DNA of 64,000 nucleotides from UBA10348 sp002469915 (GTDB taxonomy: Bacteria > Bacteroidota > Rhodothermia > Rhodothermales > UBA10348), in contig JAQWHM010000017.1 of NCBI GenBank assembly GCA_029249345.1, positions 280,569 through 344,568 on the forward strand, read 5' to 3'. A model generated the notes under the pieces. That model made no database searches. It saw only the letters and a list, made by a program, of their open reading frames with translations, and had not been told where the DNA came from. Shown here piece by piece: positions 8,587 to 16,534 of this stretch. The stretch's first letter is position 1. Each line of letters begins with the position of its first letter. A program made the position numbers and the translations under genes.

Positions 8587-9453
8587 ATGGCTCAGCTCAT
8601 CGATGGCAAAGTATTGTCCGCACAGATTCGCGCAGAAGTTAAAGAGGCCGTTTCGAAACGGATTGACAGCGGAAAACGCCCTCCTTACCTCGCAGTCGTA
8701 CTTATTGGTGAAGATCCAGCGTCAGCATCTTATGTTCGCGGCAAGGCCAAAGCGTCGGCTGAAGTCGGAATCCGAAGTGATACCATGACATATGATGCGG
8801 ACATTTCGGAGCAGGAAGTACTTAAGATTGTTGAACGTCTAAACCGAGATGATTCCGTAGACGGCATCCTCGTACAATTACCGCTACCCAGCCATATCGA
8901 TGACCGAAAAATAATTAACGCTATTTCGCCAGCGAAAGACGTCGATTGTTTCCACCCCGAAAGTGTGGGAAATCTTGTCATCGGATTGGATGGCTTTCAG
9001 CCAGCGACTCCTGCTGGAATTATAGAAATGATTACTCGATCTGGCATTGAAACCTCGGGCCAACATTGCGTGATTATTGGGCGTTCAAATATTGTTGGGA
9101 AGCCTTTAGCGAACCTGATGCTGAAAAAAGGAATCGATGCGACCGTTACCGTCTGCCACAGTCGAACGAAAAACCTTCCTGAAATAGCACGACAAGCCGA
9201 TATTCTGGTTGCTGCTATTGGATGGCCCAATTTTGTGACCGGCGACATGGTCAAAGAAGGCGCTATTGTCATTGATGTAGGTATTAACCGAGTAGATGAT
9301 GCATCCCGAGAGAGAGGATATCGCCTAGTTGGAGATGTGGATTTTGGGGCGGCATTCGAAAAGGCCAGTTACATTACGCCCGTACCTGGCGGAGTAGGGC
9401 CCATGACCATTGCCGTGCTTCTTCAGAATACACTAAAGGCCGCGACCTCCTAG
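8587..9453 (+). CDS. folD: FolD, methylenetetrahydrofolate dehydrogenase/cyclohydrolase
   Basis: FolD interconverts 5,10-methylene-, methenyl- and 10-formyl-tetrahydrofolate using NADP, supplying one-carbon units for purines and formyl-Met-tRNA. The ATG at 8587 gives the usual N-terminus MAQLIDGK and 288 residues, the normal family length; an open GTG 69 bases upstream only adds unrelated residues. Visible motifs: YVRGKAKASAEVGI with the catalytic Lys, DGILVQLPLP, the CFHPESVG loop, GRSNIVGKPLANLM for cofactor binding, and TPVPGGVGPMTIA near the C-terminus. It is monocistronic, downstream of the divergent tRNA-Gly. A TTGACA at 8495-8500 might be a -35 element but no good -10 box follows. Confidence 0.96.
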   Translation: MAQLIDGKVLSAQIRAEVKEAVSKRIDSGKRPPYLAVVLIGEDPASASYVRGKAKASAEVGIRSDTMTYDADISEQEVLKIVERLNRDDSVDGILVQLPLPSHIDDRKIINAISPAKDVDCFHPESVGNLVIGLDGFQPATPAGIIEMITRSGIETSGQHCVIIGRSNIVGKPLANLMLKKGIDATVTVCHSRTKNLPEIARQADILVAAIGWPNFVTGDMVKEGAIVIDVGINRVDDASRERGYRLVGDVDFGAAFEKASYITPVPGGVGPMTIAVLLQNTLKAATS

Positions 9454-9673
9454 CTCGCCCTTCCTTGAGTGTTGGGACAGCATGTTTTCTCTTATGCATT
9501 GCTGCCCTTGATGTTATGTCGTGTTTTGTGAACTGAATACTAGAGCAGGTTTTAGCTCCCTTTGGCTTGAGTAGTTGGGATTGTAGCCGATCCTTTTGAC
9601 GTGGGTGCGCGCGCAGATACGTGAGATGCGCGGACGCTCCAATTGTCAAACGGCAAAATCATATCTCAAAGCC

Positions 9674-10933
9674 ATGAGCAACTCAACTATACTGCGTCGA
9701 TACAGCAGAGCGTATTCTCTTATATCAAGAGTCGCGACTTTTGCTGTGGCTATCTGTCTTGCGCATTCTGTTGCTTCCGCCCAAGCCACTGGCGACTTTA
9801 GGTCCAAAAAGAACGGAAAATGGGACCAGAAGCAGACGTGGCAGACCTGGGATGGCACGAAATGGAAAAACGCAACACGGGGTCCCGCCCGTTCGGATGG
9901 AGTGATTACGATCAAAAACCGAGTCGAAGCGAACGTTAGAGGGAATTATGACCAAGTAGTGATTTCGGCAGCCGGCCAACTTACTGTCACGCAAGGATTC
10001 CGCATACGTGATGGACCAGGAATCGATTTACAGGTCTATGGCTCCCTTATTGCGAACCGATCAGTACGCATTAAAGATTTTGCAGAAGCCGAATTTTATG
10101 CTGGATCGACTACGGTAATTGCCCTTTCTCGCAAATTGAGATTTGAAGAGTTATCAAAAGGCGTTTTTGAAAATGGGGCCTTGATAACGGTAAACGGCAC
10201 TTTTCAAGTTGAAGACTTCTCAGAAGTAGACCTCAATTCCGGCGTGTATTTAACCAATCCAGGAAGGGTCTTTGTAAGAGATGACGCAGTTCTTACCGTC
10301 TCAGAAAGCACCATACTCAATCAAAACAAGATTGATGTATGGCAATCATCGTCGCTTATCTTTGAAAACGGTGGAAAATATATTCATGATCTAAATGGGA
10401 GCAAGTTTCCTTTATCGGTAAACACGATTTGGAACGATGGATCTGAAGCACAGGTAATCGGGGTTACGAACACCCTACCCACGAATTTAGACGACACGTA
10501 TGATTCCTTCATTTGGAACAGCAGCTCTCAAACAGCTGATCTTGATGTCAATTCCGTGCCTGTTGCGATAAATGGTGATTTAAGTGTGCTTTCAACGGGG
10601 GCCGGGTCTCTGACATGGGCCGGTACGGGTGGGGCGCTTTCAGTGGGTGGTAACTTCGTGCAGACTAACGGGGACTTTCGCTTTGTTGACGCAGGAGCCG
10701 GAACGATGACGGTTGCAGGAGACTTTGAGGTATCTGGAGGAACTTTTGATATTGTAAAAACCTCTGGAAATCCCATTCTGGACGTTAATGGCGACTTTAC
10801 CGTTACCGGTACGTTTACAGAGTCAGGCTCTGGATTTGGCACCGTTTTGCTCTCTGGATGCTCTGAGCGATGTGCTTCCACGGCGCTCAGATGTCATCCT
10901 GATGAAAGTGGCCGAAGCATTAGATCCAGCTAG
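9674..10933 (+). CDS. Secreted beta-strand-rich adhesin-like protein, truncated and ending in foreign out-of-frame sequence
   Basis: ATG 9674 gives a clear signal peptide (hydrophobic ATFAVAICLAHSVASAQ, about residues 20-36). The mature start, ATGDFRSKKNGKWDQKQTW then WDGTKW, is the opening seen in large secreted Bacteroidota proteins whose body is a beta-helix. Residues about 70-390 are repetitive beta strands with LTVTQG, LIANRSVRI, ALSVGGNFV, MTVAGDFEVSGG and LDVNGDFTVTGTF repeats. Normal relatives continue for hundreds of residues and end with a secretion domain. Here the strand pattern stops at GTVLLSG (about 10854) and the last 24 residues (CSERCAST...) are the wrong frame of the next gene's coding sequence. 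It therefore looks like a deletion-truncated gene without a sorting signal. Confidence 0.7.
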   Translation: MSNSTILRRYSRAYSLISRVATFAVAICLAHSVASAQATGDFRSKKNGKWDQKQTWQTWDGTKWKNATRGPARSDGVITIKNRVEANVRGNYDQVVISAAGQLTVTQGFRIRDGPGIDLQVYGSLIANRSVRIKDFAEAEFYAGSTTVIALSRKLRFEELSKGVFENGALITVNGTFQVEDFSEVDLNSGVYLTNPGRVFVRDDAVLTVSESTILNQNKIDVWQSSSLIFENGGKYIHDLNGSKFPLSVNTIWNDGSEAQVIGVTNTLPTNLDDTYDSFIWNSSSQTADLDVNSVPVAINGDLSVLSTGAGSLTWAGTGGALSVGGNFVQTNGDFRFVDAGAGTMTVAGDFEVSGGTFDIVKTSGNPILDVNGDFTVTGTFTESGSGFGTVLLSGCSERCASTALRCHPDESGRSIRSS

Positions 10934-11090
10934 GCTATACGTAGTGCATAGTCTAAAAGACAGCCTGAGTACATTTGTAGGCCGCGAAGCCTGGTTTTCT
11001 ACTCTTTATTCTGACAAACCCTAGGGCGCCATCGTCTCCGACGATGGCGCGGATACCGTTTTCAGGCTATTCGCGCCGCGCGCGTCTGGT
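10848..11090 (+). pseudogene. Detached 5' part of the GH13 gene: protein-like reading frame interrupted by an amber codon
   Basis: In the same frame as the GH13 gene, bases from about 10848 encode LDALSDVLPRRSDVILMK, ALDPARLYVVH, and FSTLYSDKP, then TAG at 11022-11024, then GAIVSDDGADTVFRLFAPRA running straight into the GTG at 11091. The piece after the TAG is the first strand of the N-terminal carbohydrate-binding/CBM48-like domain of pullulanase-type enzymes, so the true gene must begin upstream; the piece before it is coding-like and in the same frame. TAG differs by one base from TTG (Leu), which would give KPLGA. No start codon or signal peptide remains upstream because the frame is joined to the adhesin gene near 10845-10860. 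Read as remnant of one larger gene. Confidence 0.65.
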
Positions 11091-13025
11091 GTGACACTTC
11101 ATTTGTTCTTATCTGCGGATCAACCTGTTACTACGCAGGAAAAATCCGTAAACATGATGCGTGATATCAACGGCGTATGGGAAGCTACACAGTCCGGAGA
11201 TCACCACGGTGTATTTTACACCTACACGATTGAAGGACCAGACGAACCGGGAAATCTGTTTTTTGACACACACCCCGAGCATATATCCGATCCCTACGCG
11301 TTGGTAAGCGACGACTCTTTTGGTAAGGCGATGGTATACAAACCAACTCCTGCACCCAAGCCCCTGAAAAACGGTCGCCCAGATTTCGAAGATATCATCG
11401 CTTATGAGGTACACGTTCAGGACTTCACAGACGAATTACCTGTGGCTAGGAATAAGAAAGGCACCTTCAGCGCCATGATTACCCCGGGTCTTTCCAATGA
11501 AAACAATGCACCCATAGGTTTTGATCACTTAACGTCCCTAGGCATCAACACTGTGCACTTAATGCCAGTTCAGGAGTTTCTGCACTATCCGGATTCACTT
11601 TGGCAAGCTGCTTTTTCGGAAGATGCGTATATGATTGAGCAGGGTATATCCGAGGAGAATTATCAGTGGGGATACAGGACGACGCACGCCTTTGCCGTGG
11701 AATCACGATACCGCACGCTAGGATCGCCGATCGGAGCCGAGCGCGAACAATTCAAAGCGCTCGTAGAAGCTTTTCACGCGGAAGACATGGCGGTAATTAT
11801 TGACGTAGTGCCAAATCATACCGGGGAAAACATGGATGGGCGAAATTTCCTGTTCAATTTCAATGCCATCGATAAGCCATATTATTACCGCACCAATTCC
11901 AAGTTGGAGCACATTGGGCCCTATGGAAATGAGATCAAATCTGAATATCGCCCCATGGTTCAGCGCTGGATTTTGGACCAATTACAACATTTCGTCGATG
12001 TGTTCGGTGTTGACGGGTTCAGGATCGACTTGGCTGGCCAAATTGACGAACAAACGCTGATTTGGCTCAAAAACGAGCTCCCTGAAGATCTGATTATTTA
12101 CGGAGAGGCATGGATCGCCCCATCCGATCCTACAGTGGCCAATGATCCCGATCTTGGTTGGTATAAGGCAGATGCCCCCATCCCATTTTTTCAAGATGAT
12201 GCAAGAAATGCCTTTAAAGGCACTGTTTGGGAACTGAACAATCCAGCTATCGATCGCGGTTTTGCCGGAGGTAACGGGGAAGAGCGAGAAGCCGCCATGC
12301 GGGGTCTAGCCAATGACTACTCTGAGGAGCCGACGCCCAATCACGGAATCAACTATCTAGATATCCATGATAACTGGGCCCTTGCCGATCAGTTTTCGGA
12401 CGTGGATTGGGATGGACGTAGGCATGTAGACGAAGGTCAATTTAAGATTGCTGCCACCCTCCTATTCACCTCTCTTGGGCCCATCGTACTGCACGGTGGA
12501 ACAGAAATGATGCGTTCTAAGGGTCACTCCCCACTGGAAGAGATTGAAAAACAAGTAGCCTCGGGTACCATCTATATCCACGGCAAGCGCGACACTTACA
12601 ATCTTAGAAAGGCCAATGCTTTCCTTTGGGAGCAAGCTGGAGCATTAGCTACAGAAGATCGCCCAATGAATTACGCCCAAATGACGGATTTCTGGCGGGG
12701 CCTCATCGCGTTGAGATCTAGTTCTATCGGCGACGTGTTTACAATCGGTCATCAAGTTCCAGAGGGATATTTCAAGTGGATTCTTCCCGAGAATAACCAG
12801 TTGCTGGGATACACTGTAGACGAAAAGGTCCTCGTTCTGGTCAATACGGCCGACGATGCGGCCGATTTTAAAATGGATAATGCTCTTCCTGAGGGGTATT
12901 GGATCCAGGTATCGGACGGATCTGATGTGAACATCGATGGATGCGACTGTGGCACCGACTTCGAGTCGCCCATCCAAACGATACGAATTCCTGCCAAAAC
13001 GGCGCAGATCTGGAAGCGTCGCTAG
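11091..13025 (+). CDS. GH13 alpha-amylase/pullulanase-like glycoside hydrolase, lacking its native N-terminus
   Basis: The 644-residue open frame holds a complete GH13 catalytic barrel: region I DVVPNHTG, region II GFRID (nucleophile D313), region III YGEAW (acid/base E339) and region IV DIHDN (D427), with a C-terminal beta domain ending in QIWKRR. An N-terminal CBM48/pullulanase-type domain (LHLFLSADQ..., YTYTIEG, DPYALVS) leads into FEDIIAYEVHVQDFT. The enzyme family cleaves alpha-1,4 or alpha-1,6 links in starch, glycogen or pullulan. The GTG at 11091 is simply the first start after an in-frame TAG; the domain clearly begins upstream. Without signal peptide the product, if made, would stay cytoplasmic. 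It converges with osmC. Confidence 0.85.
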   Translation: MTLHLFLSADQPVTTQEKSVNMMRDINGVWEATQSGDHHGVFYTYTIEGPDEPGNLFFDTHPEHISDPYALVSDDSFGKAMVYKPTPAPKPLKNGRPDFEDIIAYEVHVQDFTDELPVARNKKGTFSAMITPGLSNENNAPIGFDHLTSLGINTVHLMPVQEFLHYPDSLWQAAFSEDAYMIEQGISEENYQWGYRTTHAFAVESRYRTLGSPIGAEREQFKALVEAFHAEDMAVIIDVVPNHTGENMDGRNFLFNFNAIDKPYYYRTNSKLEHIGPYGNEIKSEYRPMVQRWILDQLQHFVDVFGVDGFRIDLAGQIDEQTLIWLKNELPEDLIIYGEAWIAPSDPTVANDPDLGWYKADAPIPFFQDDARNAFKGTVWELNNPAIDRGFAGGNGEEREAAMRGLANDYSEEPTPNHGINYLDIHDNWALADQFSDVDWDGRRHVDEGQFKIAATLLFTSLGPIVLHGGTEMMRSKGHSPLEEIEKQVASGTIYIHGKRDTYNLRKANAFLWEQAGALATEDRPMNYAQMTDFWRGLIALRSSSIGDVFTIGHQVPEGYFKWILPENNQLLGYTVDEKVLVLVNTADDAADFKMDNALPEGYWIQVSDGSDVNIDGCDCGTDFESPIQTIRIPAKTAQIWKRR

Positions 13026-13043
13026 CTATTATTGCGCAAATAG

Positions 13044-13505
13044 CTATTGCGCTGCTAACTCAGTCCCCTCAAACGCGTCGCCGTTAATCGTAAAGGAATA
13101 CGCGATCTGAGCCGATTTCTCAAGGGTCCGGGCTACCGAACAATATTTTCCAATGCTTAAATCAATCGCTCGTCTAACTCGGGCCTCCTCTAAGTCTCCT
13201 TTGAAATGAAAGGTGACGTCGATTTGATTAAAAATGGATGGTGAAACGCCATCAGGCTTCCATCCACTAACCTCAATATTGAACTCATCAATATTCTGGC
13301 GGCCTTTTTTCAAAATAGATACAACGTCTACGCCGCTACATCCGCCAATGGCCATCACTAAGAGCTGCATGGGTCCGACCCCATTCCCCTTACCATCATC
13401 ATAGGCAGTAGCATCGTCGATATCGATAAAAAGGCCATCCTTATTGAAGGCTCGAAAGTGAAAATCGGCTTCCTGCTTTTTCAGTGTTACTGCTACGCGT
13501 CCCAT
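13044..13505 (-). CDS. OsmC/Ohr-family protein
   Basis: 153 residues with the OsmC fold landmarks: GVGPMQLLVMAIGGCSGVDVV containing the first redox Cys, and SIGKYCSVARTL containing the second Cys. In the family the pair reduces organic hydroperoxides, although the YhfA-like branch to which this GGCSGVDV version is closest is less well characterised. It starts 6 bases after the surE stop and is the last gene of panB-surE-osmC. Domain identity is sure, substrate is not. Confidence 0.88.
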   Translation of the reverse strand: MGRVAVTLKKQEADFHFRAFNKDGLFIDIDDATAYDDGKGNGVGPMQLLVMAIGGCSGVDVVSILKKGRQNIDEFNIEVSGWKPDGVSPSIFNQIDVTFHFKGDLEEARVRRAIDLSIGKYCSVARTLEKSAQIAYSFTINGDAFEGTELAAQ

Positions 13506-13511
13506 TGATCT

Positions 13512-14318
13512 CTACGTGTTGTTTTCGCCAGCGGGATCTCCCCACTTCCAGTTTTCCAAACCCTCAAGTGCACTGTACGCAGTGAGGTCGTGTTGTATAG
13601 GTGTAATGGACACCCAACCATTATCAACGGCCCACAAGTCTGTGTTTTCACCTGAATCCAGGTTAACAAACTTTCCAGAGAGCCAGTAATAGGGCCGATC
13701 AAATGGATCCATGCGCTCAGCAAAGGACTCTTCCCATTTAGACCGTGCCTGGCGCGTAATCATACAGCCTTTGATGTCCGCAAGAGGTAAGTCAGGAATA
13801 TTGACGTTGAGCAATATCCCCGGCTGAAGTCCTCCCTCGAGAACACGTTTTGCGACGGATCGAGCCATTCTACCTGATGCCTCAAAATCACCACCCGAGC
13901 CCCACTTGCAATACGAAAAAGCAATGGCTGGAATGCCCAGAATAGCCGCTTCCGTGGCAGCACTGACCGTTCCCGAATAGATTACATTTACGGCCGTATT
14001 AGGTCCGTGATTAATGCCTGAGACTACCAAATCGGGCTGTCGAGGTACGAGTTTGTCCATAGCCAACTTTACGCAGTCTGCCGGGGTGCCAGAGACAGCA
14101 TAAGCAGTAACATGACCAGATGGCCCCCTAAATGGCCAAGGACGAGCGCGAACAGGATCTCGCATCGTGATGGCATGTCCCACAGCACTTTGTTCGTGCA
14201 AGGGAGCAGCAACAACGATATCGCCTAGTCCATCCATGGCAGCAACCAGAGACAAAATCCCCGGGGCCTCAATTCCATCATCGTTGCTGATAAGAATCAG
14301 CGGTCGTTCTTTTTTCAT
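13512..14318 (-). CDS. surE: SurE, 5'/3'-nucleotidase
   Basis: SurE dephosphorylates nucleoside monophosphates and short polyphosphates and is linked to stationary-phase survival. The 268-residue product opens with PLILISNDDGIEAPGI, whose Asp13-Asp14 bind the metal, followed by VVAAPLHEQSAVGHAIT, GTPADCVKLA, DLVVSGINHGPN and YSGTVSAATEAAILGIPAIAFS, all diagnostic. The C-terminal part includes WVSITPIQHDLT, the usual closing strand. It lies 15 bases after panB and 6 bases before osmC, so one transcript is likely. Confidence 0.96.
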   Translation of the reverse strand: MKKERPLILISNDDGIEAPGILSLVAAMDGLGDIVVAAPLHEQSAVGHAITMRDPVRARPWPFRGPSGHVTAYAVSGTPADCVKLAMDKLVPRQPDLVVSGINHGPNTAVNVIYSGTVSAATEAAILGIPAIAFSYCKWGSGGDFEASGRMARSVAKRVLEGGLQPGILLNVNIPDLPLADIKGCMITRQARSKWEESFAERMDPFDRPYYWLSGKFVNLDSGENTDLWAVDNGWVSITPIQHDLTAYSALEGLENWKWGDPAGENNT

Positions 14319-14333
14319 AGTCCGATTTCGGAT

Positions 14334-15158
14334 TCAATAGCTTTCTTCATCTGTTGGAAACGATCGCGACCTTACATCTGAGATATAATTTTGAACCATA
14401 CCTGCGATCTGCGAATCAAGATGTCCGTAGCGTCTGACAAACCTTGGATTGAAGTCCGTGGTCAGACCCAACGCATCATGCGTAACAAGAACCTGCCCGT
14501 CACAATGACTTCCTGCACCGATACCTATCGTTGGAATAGAAAGCGACTTAGACACTTCTGCGGCTAACTCTTGAGGGATTTTTTCGAGTACAATTCCAAA
14601 GCAGCCGGCTTCTTGTAGTAAGAGCGCATCCGCCTTTAACTGTTCGGCCTCCTCCTCTTCTTTGGCTCTCACCTGGTACCCTCCAAATCGATAGATCGAT
14701 TGAGGGGTAAGCCCTAAGTGTCCCATCACTGGTATTCCTGCTTCGATCAAACGCTCGACCGTAGAAACGATTGGCTTTCCGCCTTCAAGCTTGACGGAAT
14801 GGGCGCCGGACTCTTTCATTACCCGAATAGCCGAAACTAATGCTTCTCGAGAATTCCCTTGATAAGAGCCAAACGGCAGATCAACTACTACAAGTGCACG
14901 GTCTACACCCCGAACCACACATTGAGCATGATAAATCATGTGATCCAGTGTGATCGGAAGTGTCGTTTCAAAGCCAGCCATCACATTAGAGGCTGAATCA
15001 CCAACTAGAATTACATCGATGCCTGCTCCGTCCAGAATGCGAGCCGACGTGTAATCGTAAGCAGTCAGCATGGCAATGGGAATGCCAGACTGTTTCATTT
15101 CCTGTAGGGTACGGGTAGTTACCTTCGGAGAATCCAAAGGGGACGGGTGAATACTCAT
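14334..15158 (-). CDS. panB: PanB, 3-methyl-2-oxobutanoate hydroxymethyltransferase
   Basis: First committed step of pantothenate (coenzyme A) synthesis: adds a hydroxymethyl group from methylene-THF to 2-oxoisovalerate. 274 residues, the usual length, with IAMLTAYDYTSARILDGAG, ILVGDSASNVM (metal-binding Asp), LPFGSYQ, SVKLEGG, VMGHLGLTPQS and IGIGAGSHCDGQVLV. FolD in this window supplies its folate cofactor pool, though the two are separately transcribed. The gene begins just beyond the bidirectional hairpin at 15202-15232 and heads panB-surE-osmC. No panC is visible here. Confidence 0.97.
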   Translation of the reverse strand: MSIHPSPLDSPKVTTRTLQEMKQSGIPIAMLTAYDYTSARILDGAGIDVILVGDSASNVMAGFETTLPITLDHMIYHAQCVVRGVDRALVVVDLPFGSYQGNSREALVSAIRVMKESGAHSVKLEGGKPIVSTVERLIEAGIPVMGHLGLTPQSIYRFGGYQVRAKEEEEAEQLKADALLLQEAGCFGIVLEKIPQELAAEVSKSLSIPTIGIGAGSHCDGQVLVTHDALGLTTDFNPRFVRRYGHLDSQIAGMVQNYISDVRSRSFPTDEESY

Positions 15159-15201
15159 GGAGTGTGTCCAATGGTGACGGTGCTGAACCGAGAATATAAA
15201 G

Positions 15202-15232
15202 AAAGGCGGGGGGCCTGCGGCCCCCCGCCTTT
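15202..15232 (-). terminator. Strong hairpin terminator ending the dxr-to-skp block
   Basis: A perfect 14-bp inverted repeat (15202-15215 with 15219-15232, loop TGC) rich in G/C. On the minus strand it is followed by TCTTTATA; on the plus strand by AATTTTTC. It lies between the skp stop (15304) and the panB start (15158), so it should end the long minus-strand envelope transcript and may work in both directions. Confidence 0.85.
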
Positions 15233-15303
15233 AATTTTTCTGATCAAAGATGACCGACAATGCGGATTATCCCTTTTGGGCTTCGCCTTATCGGTCTGCA
15301 GAT

Positions 15304-15843
15304 TTAATTCTGTGTCTCTTCTTCGATCTCAATACCCAACTTCTTAGCAATATCAATGTTGATATTAGCAACGCGTTCGGAATTGACATAAAGCAATGCA
15401 GGAGAGCGTATTACAACGTCTAATCCTTTCTCCACGGAGATCGCATCGATGGCCTCCTGAACACGTTCGAGCAGAGGAGCCATTAACTCTTCCTGACGCT
15501 GAGTAAGCTCTTCATCTTTGCGAGCGGCTGAGTCCTGAATTTCAGCTTGAAGCTGAGCAAGCTCACCTTCTCGTTCTGCCTGGCGTTCGGCAGACAGAAG
15601 AGGCTGCTGTTTCTGGTACTTATCGACGCGCTCCTGAAAGTCTGCGGCAAGTGCCTGAAGGGCTTCCTGACTCGTGCGGTACTCAATCGCCATCTGGTTC
15701 TGAACCTGAGCGTACTCAGGCATATACGTGATGATGATTTCTGGATCAGCGTATCCAATCTGCAAACCCTGTGCCTGTACGCTCGTGCCTGCGAGAGTAA
15801 CGGTCAGAAGAATCAAAAGGATACTGGAAATGCGATGTTTCAT
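15304..15843 (-). CDS. Skp/OmpH-family periplasmic chaperone (second copy)
   Basis: 179 residues with a signal peptide (ISSILLILLTVTLAGTSVQAQ) and then QIGYADPEIIITYMPEYAQVQ, the typical opening of OmpH/Skp proteins, followed by a Glu/Gln-rich coiled coil (about 45-125) and GLDVVIRSPALLYVN at the end of the body. Skp trimers hold unfolded outer-membrane proteins in the periplasm for BamA. It is 68 bases downstream of a paralogue and ends the bamA block. No clear Shine-Dalgarno site precedes the ATG. Confidence 0.9.
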   Translation of the reverse strand: MKHRISSILLILLTVTLAGTSVQAQGLQIGYADPEIIITYMPEYAQVQNQMAIEYRTSQEALQALAADFQERVDKYQKQQPLLSAERQAEREGELAQLQAEIQDSAARKDEELTQRQEELMAPLLERVQEAIDAISVEKGLDVVIRSPALLYVNSERVANINIDIAKKLGIEIEEETQN

Positions 15844-15911
15844 AGTAATGTTTTATGCGCAGTTAAGATGAAGTAGCGAATACTGCTACCCAGATGCGTT
15901 TAGTTGCTGTT

Positions 15912-16466
15912 CTATCTCTGACCAACCGTACTATCAACGTCTATGCCAAGTTCTCTCAGCACGAGGTCCGATACGTCAAATTGATCTCGTCTAAACATGA
16001 AAAGGAAGTCGCCAGCGGCGTCGAATATAAAATCGAAACCCTCTGAATCCGCAACTTCATTAATTGCTTGTAGAATCTTCTCCTGAATGGGACGCATGAG
16101 CTTTTCCTGCTCCAGAAAAATATCTCCGTCAGGTCCAAAATACTTTACTCTCAATCGCTCCAAGTCTTCTTCAGCCCGCACAATATCCTGGCGGCGTCGC
16201 TGACGCTCTTCATTGGTGTAAAGCAACTCTCTGGCCTGATAATCGCGGAATTGCTCATCAAGATCCGATTTCAGCTCGTCCAATTCCTTTTGCCAGTCTT
16301 GAGCCATACGATCCAACTGCTGCTGGATCGTTGCATAGTCGGGCAAGGCCTGCAAAATGAAATCTGAATCCACATATCCAATCTTTTGCTGTGCGGTAGC
16401 AGGCGCTACTAGAGCGATAGAAAGGAGAACAAAAGTAATCGCGGAAAGGAATCTCTTTTTGATCAT
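15912..16466 (-). CDS. Skp/OmpH-family periplasmic chaperone (first copy)
   Basis: 184 residues: signal peptide (FLSAITFVLLSIALVAPATAQ), KIGYVDSDFILQALPDYA as the first strand, a long charged coiled coil (about residues 45-120) and GFDFIFDAAGDFLFMF. It directly follows bamA, the arrangement usual in Gram-negative bacteria, and likely escorts outer-membrane proteins to the Bam complex. The start is preceded not by a Shine-Dalgarno site but by CTCCTCCC, with a small GCCTTT/AAAGGC palindrome just upstream (16474-16487 region), so initiation is probably SD-independent. Confidence 0.9.
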   Translation of the reverse strand: MIKKRFLSAITFVLLSIALVAPATAQQKIGYVDSDFILQALPDYATIQQQLDRMAQDWQKELDELKSDLDEQFRDYQARELLYTNEERQRRRQDIVRAEEDLERLRVKYFGPDGDIFLEQEKLMRPIQEKILQAINEVADSEGFDFIFDAAGDFLFMFRRDQFDVSDLVLRELGIDVDSTVGQR

Positions 16467-16534
16467 GGGAGGAGCCTTTAAAAAGGCAATCTGATTGGCA
16501 GACTAGTGTACAGTATCGTGGACTCTATAGGCTG

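Noticed and set aside
13034..13052. Near-palindrome GCGCAA..TTGCGC between GH13 and osmC
   Set aside because: It overlaps the end of osmC and has no T tract, so it does not make a convincing terminator.
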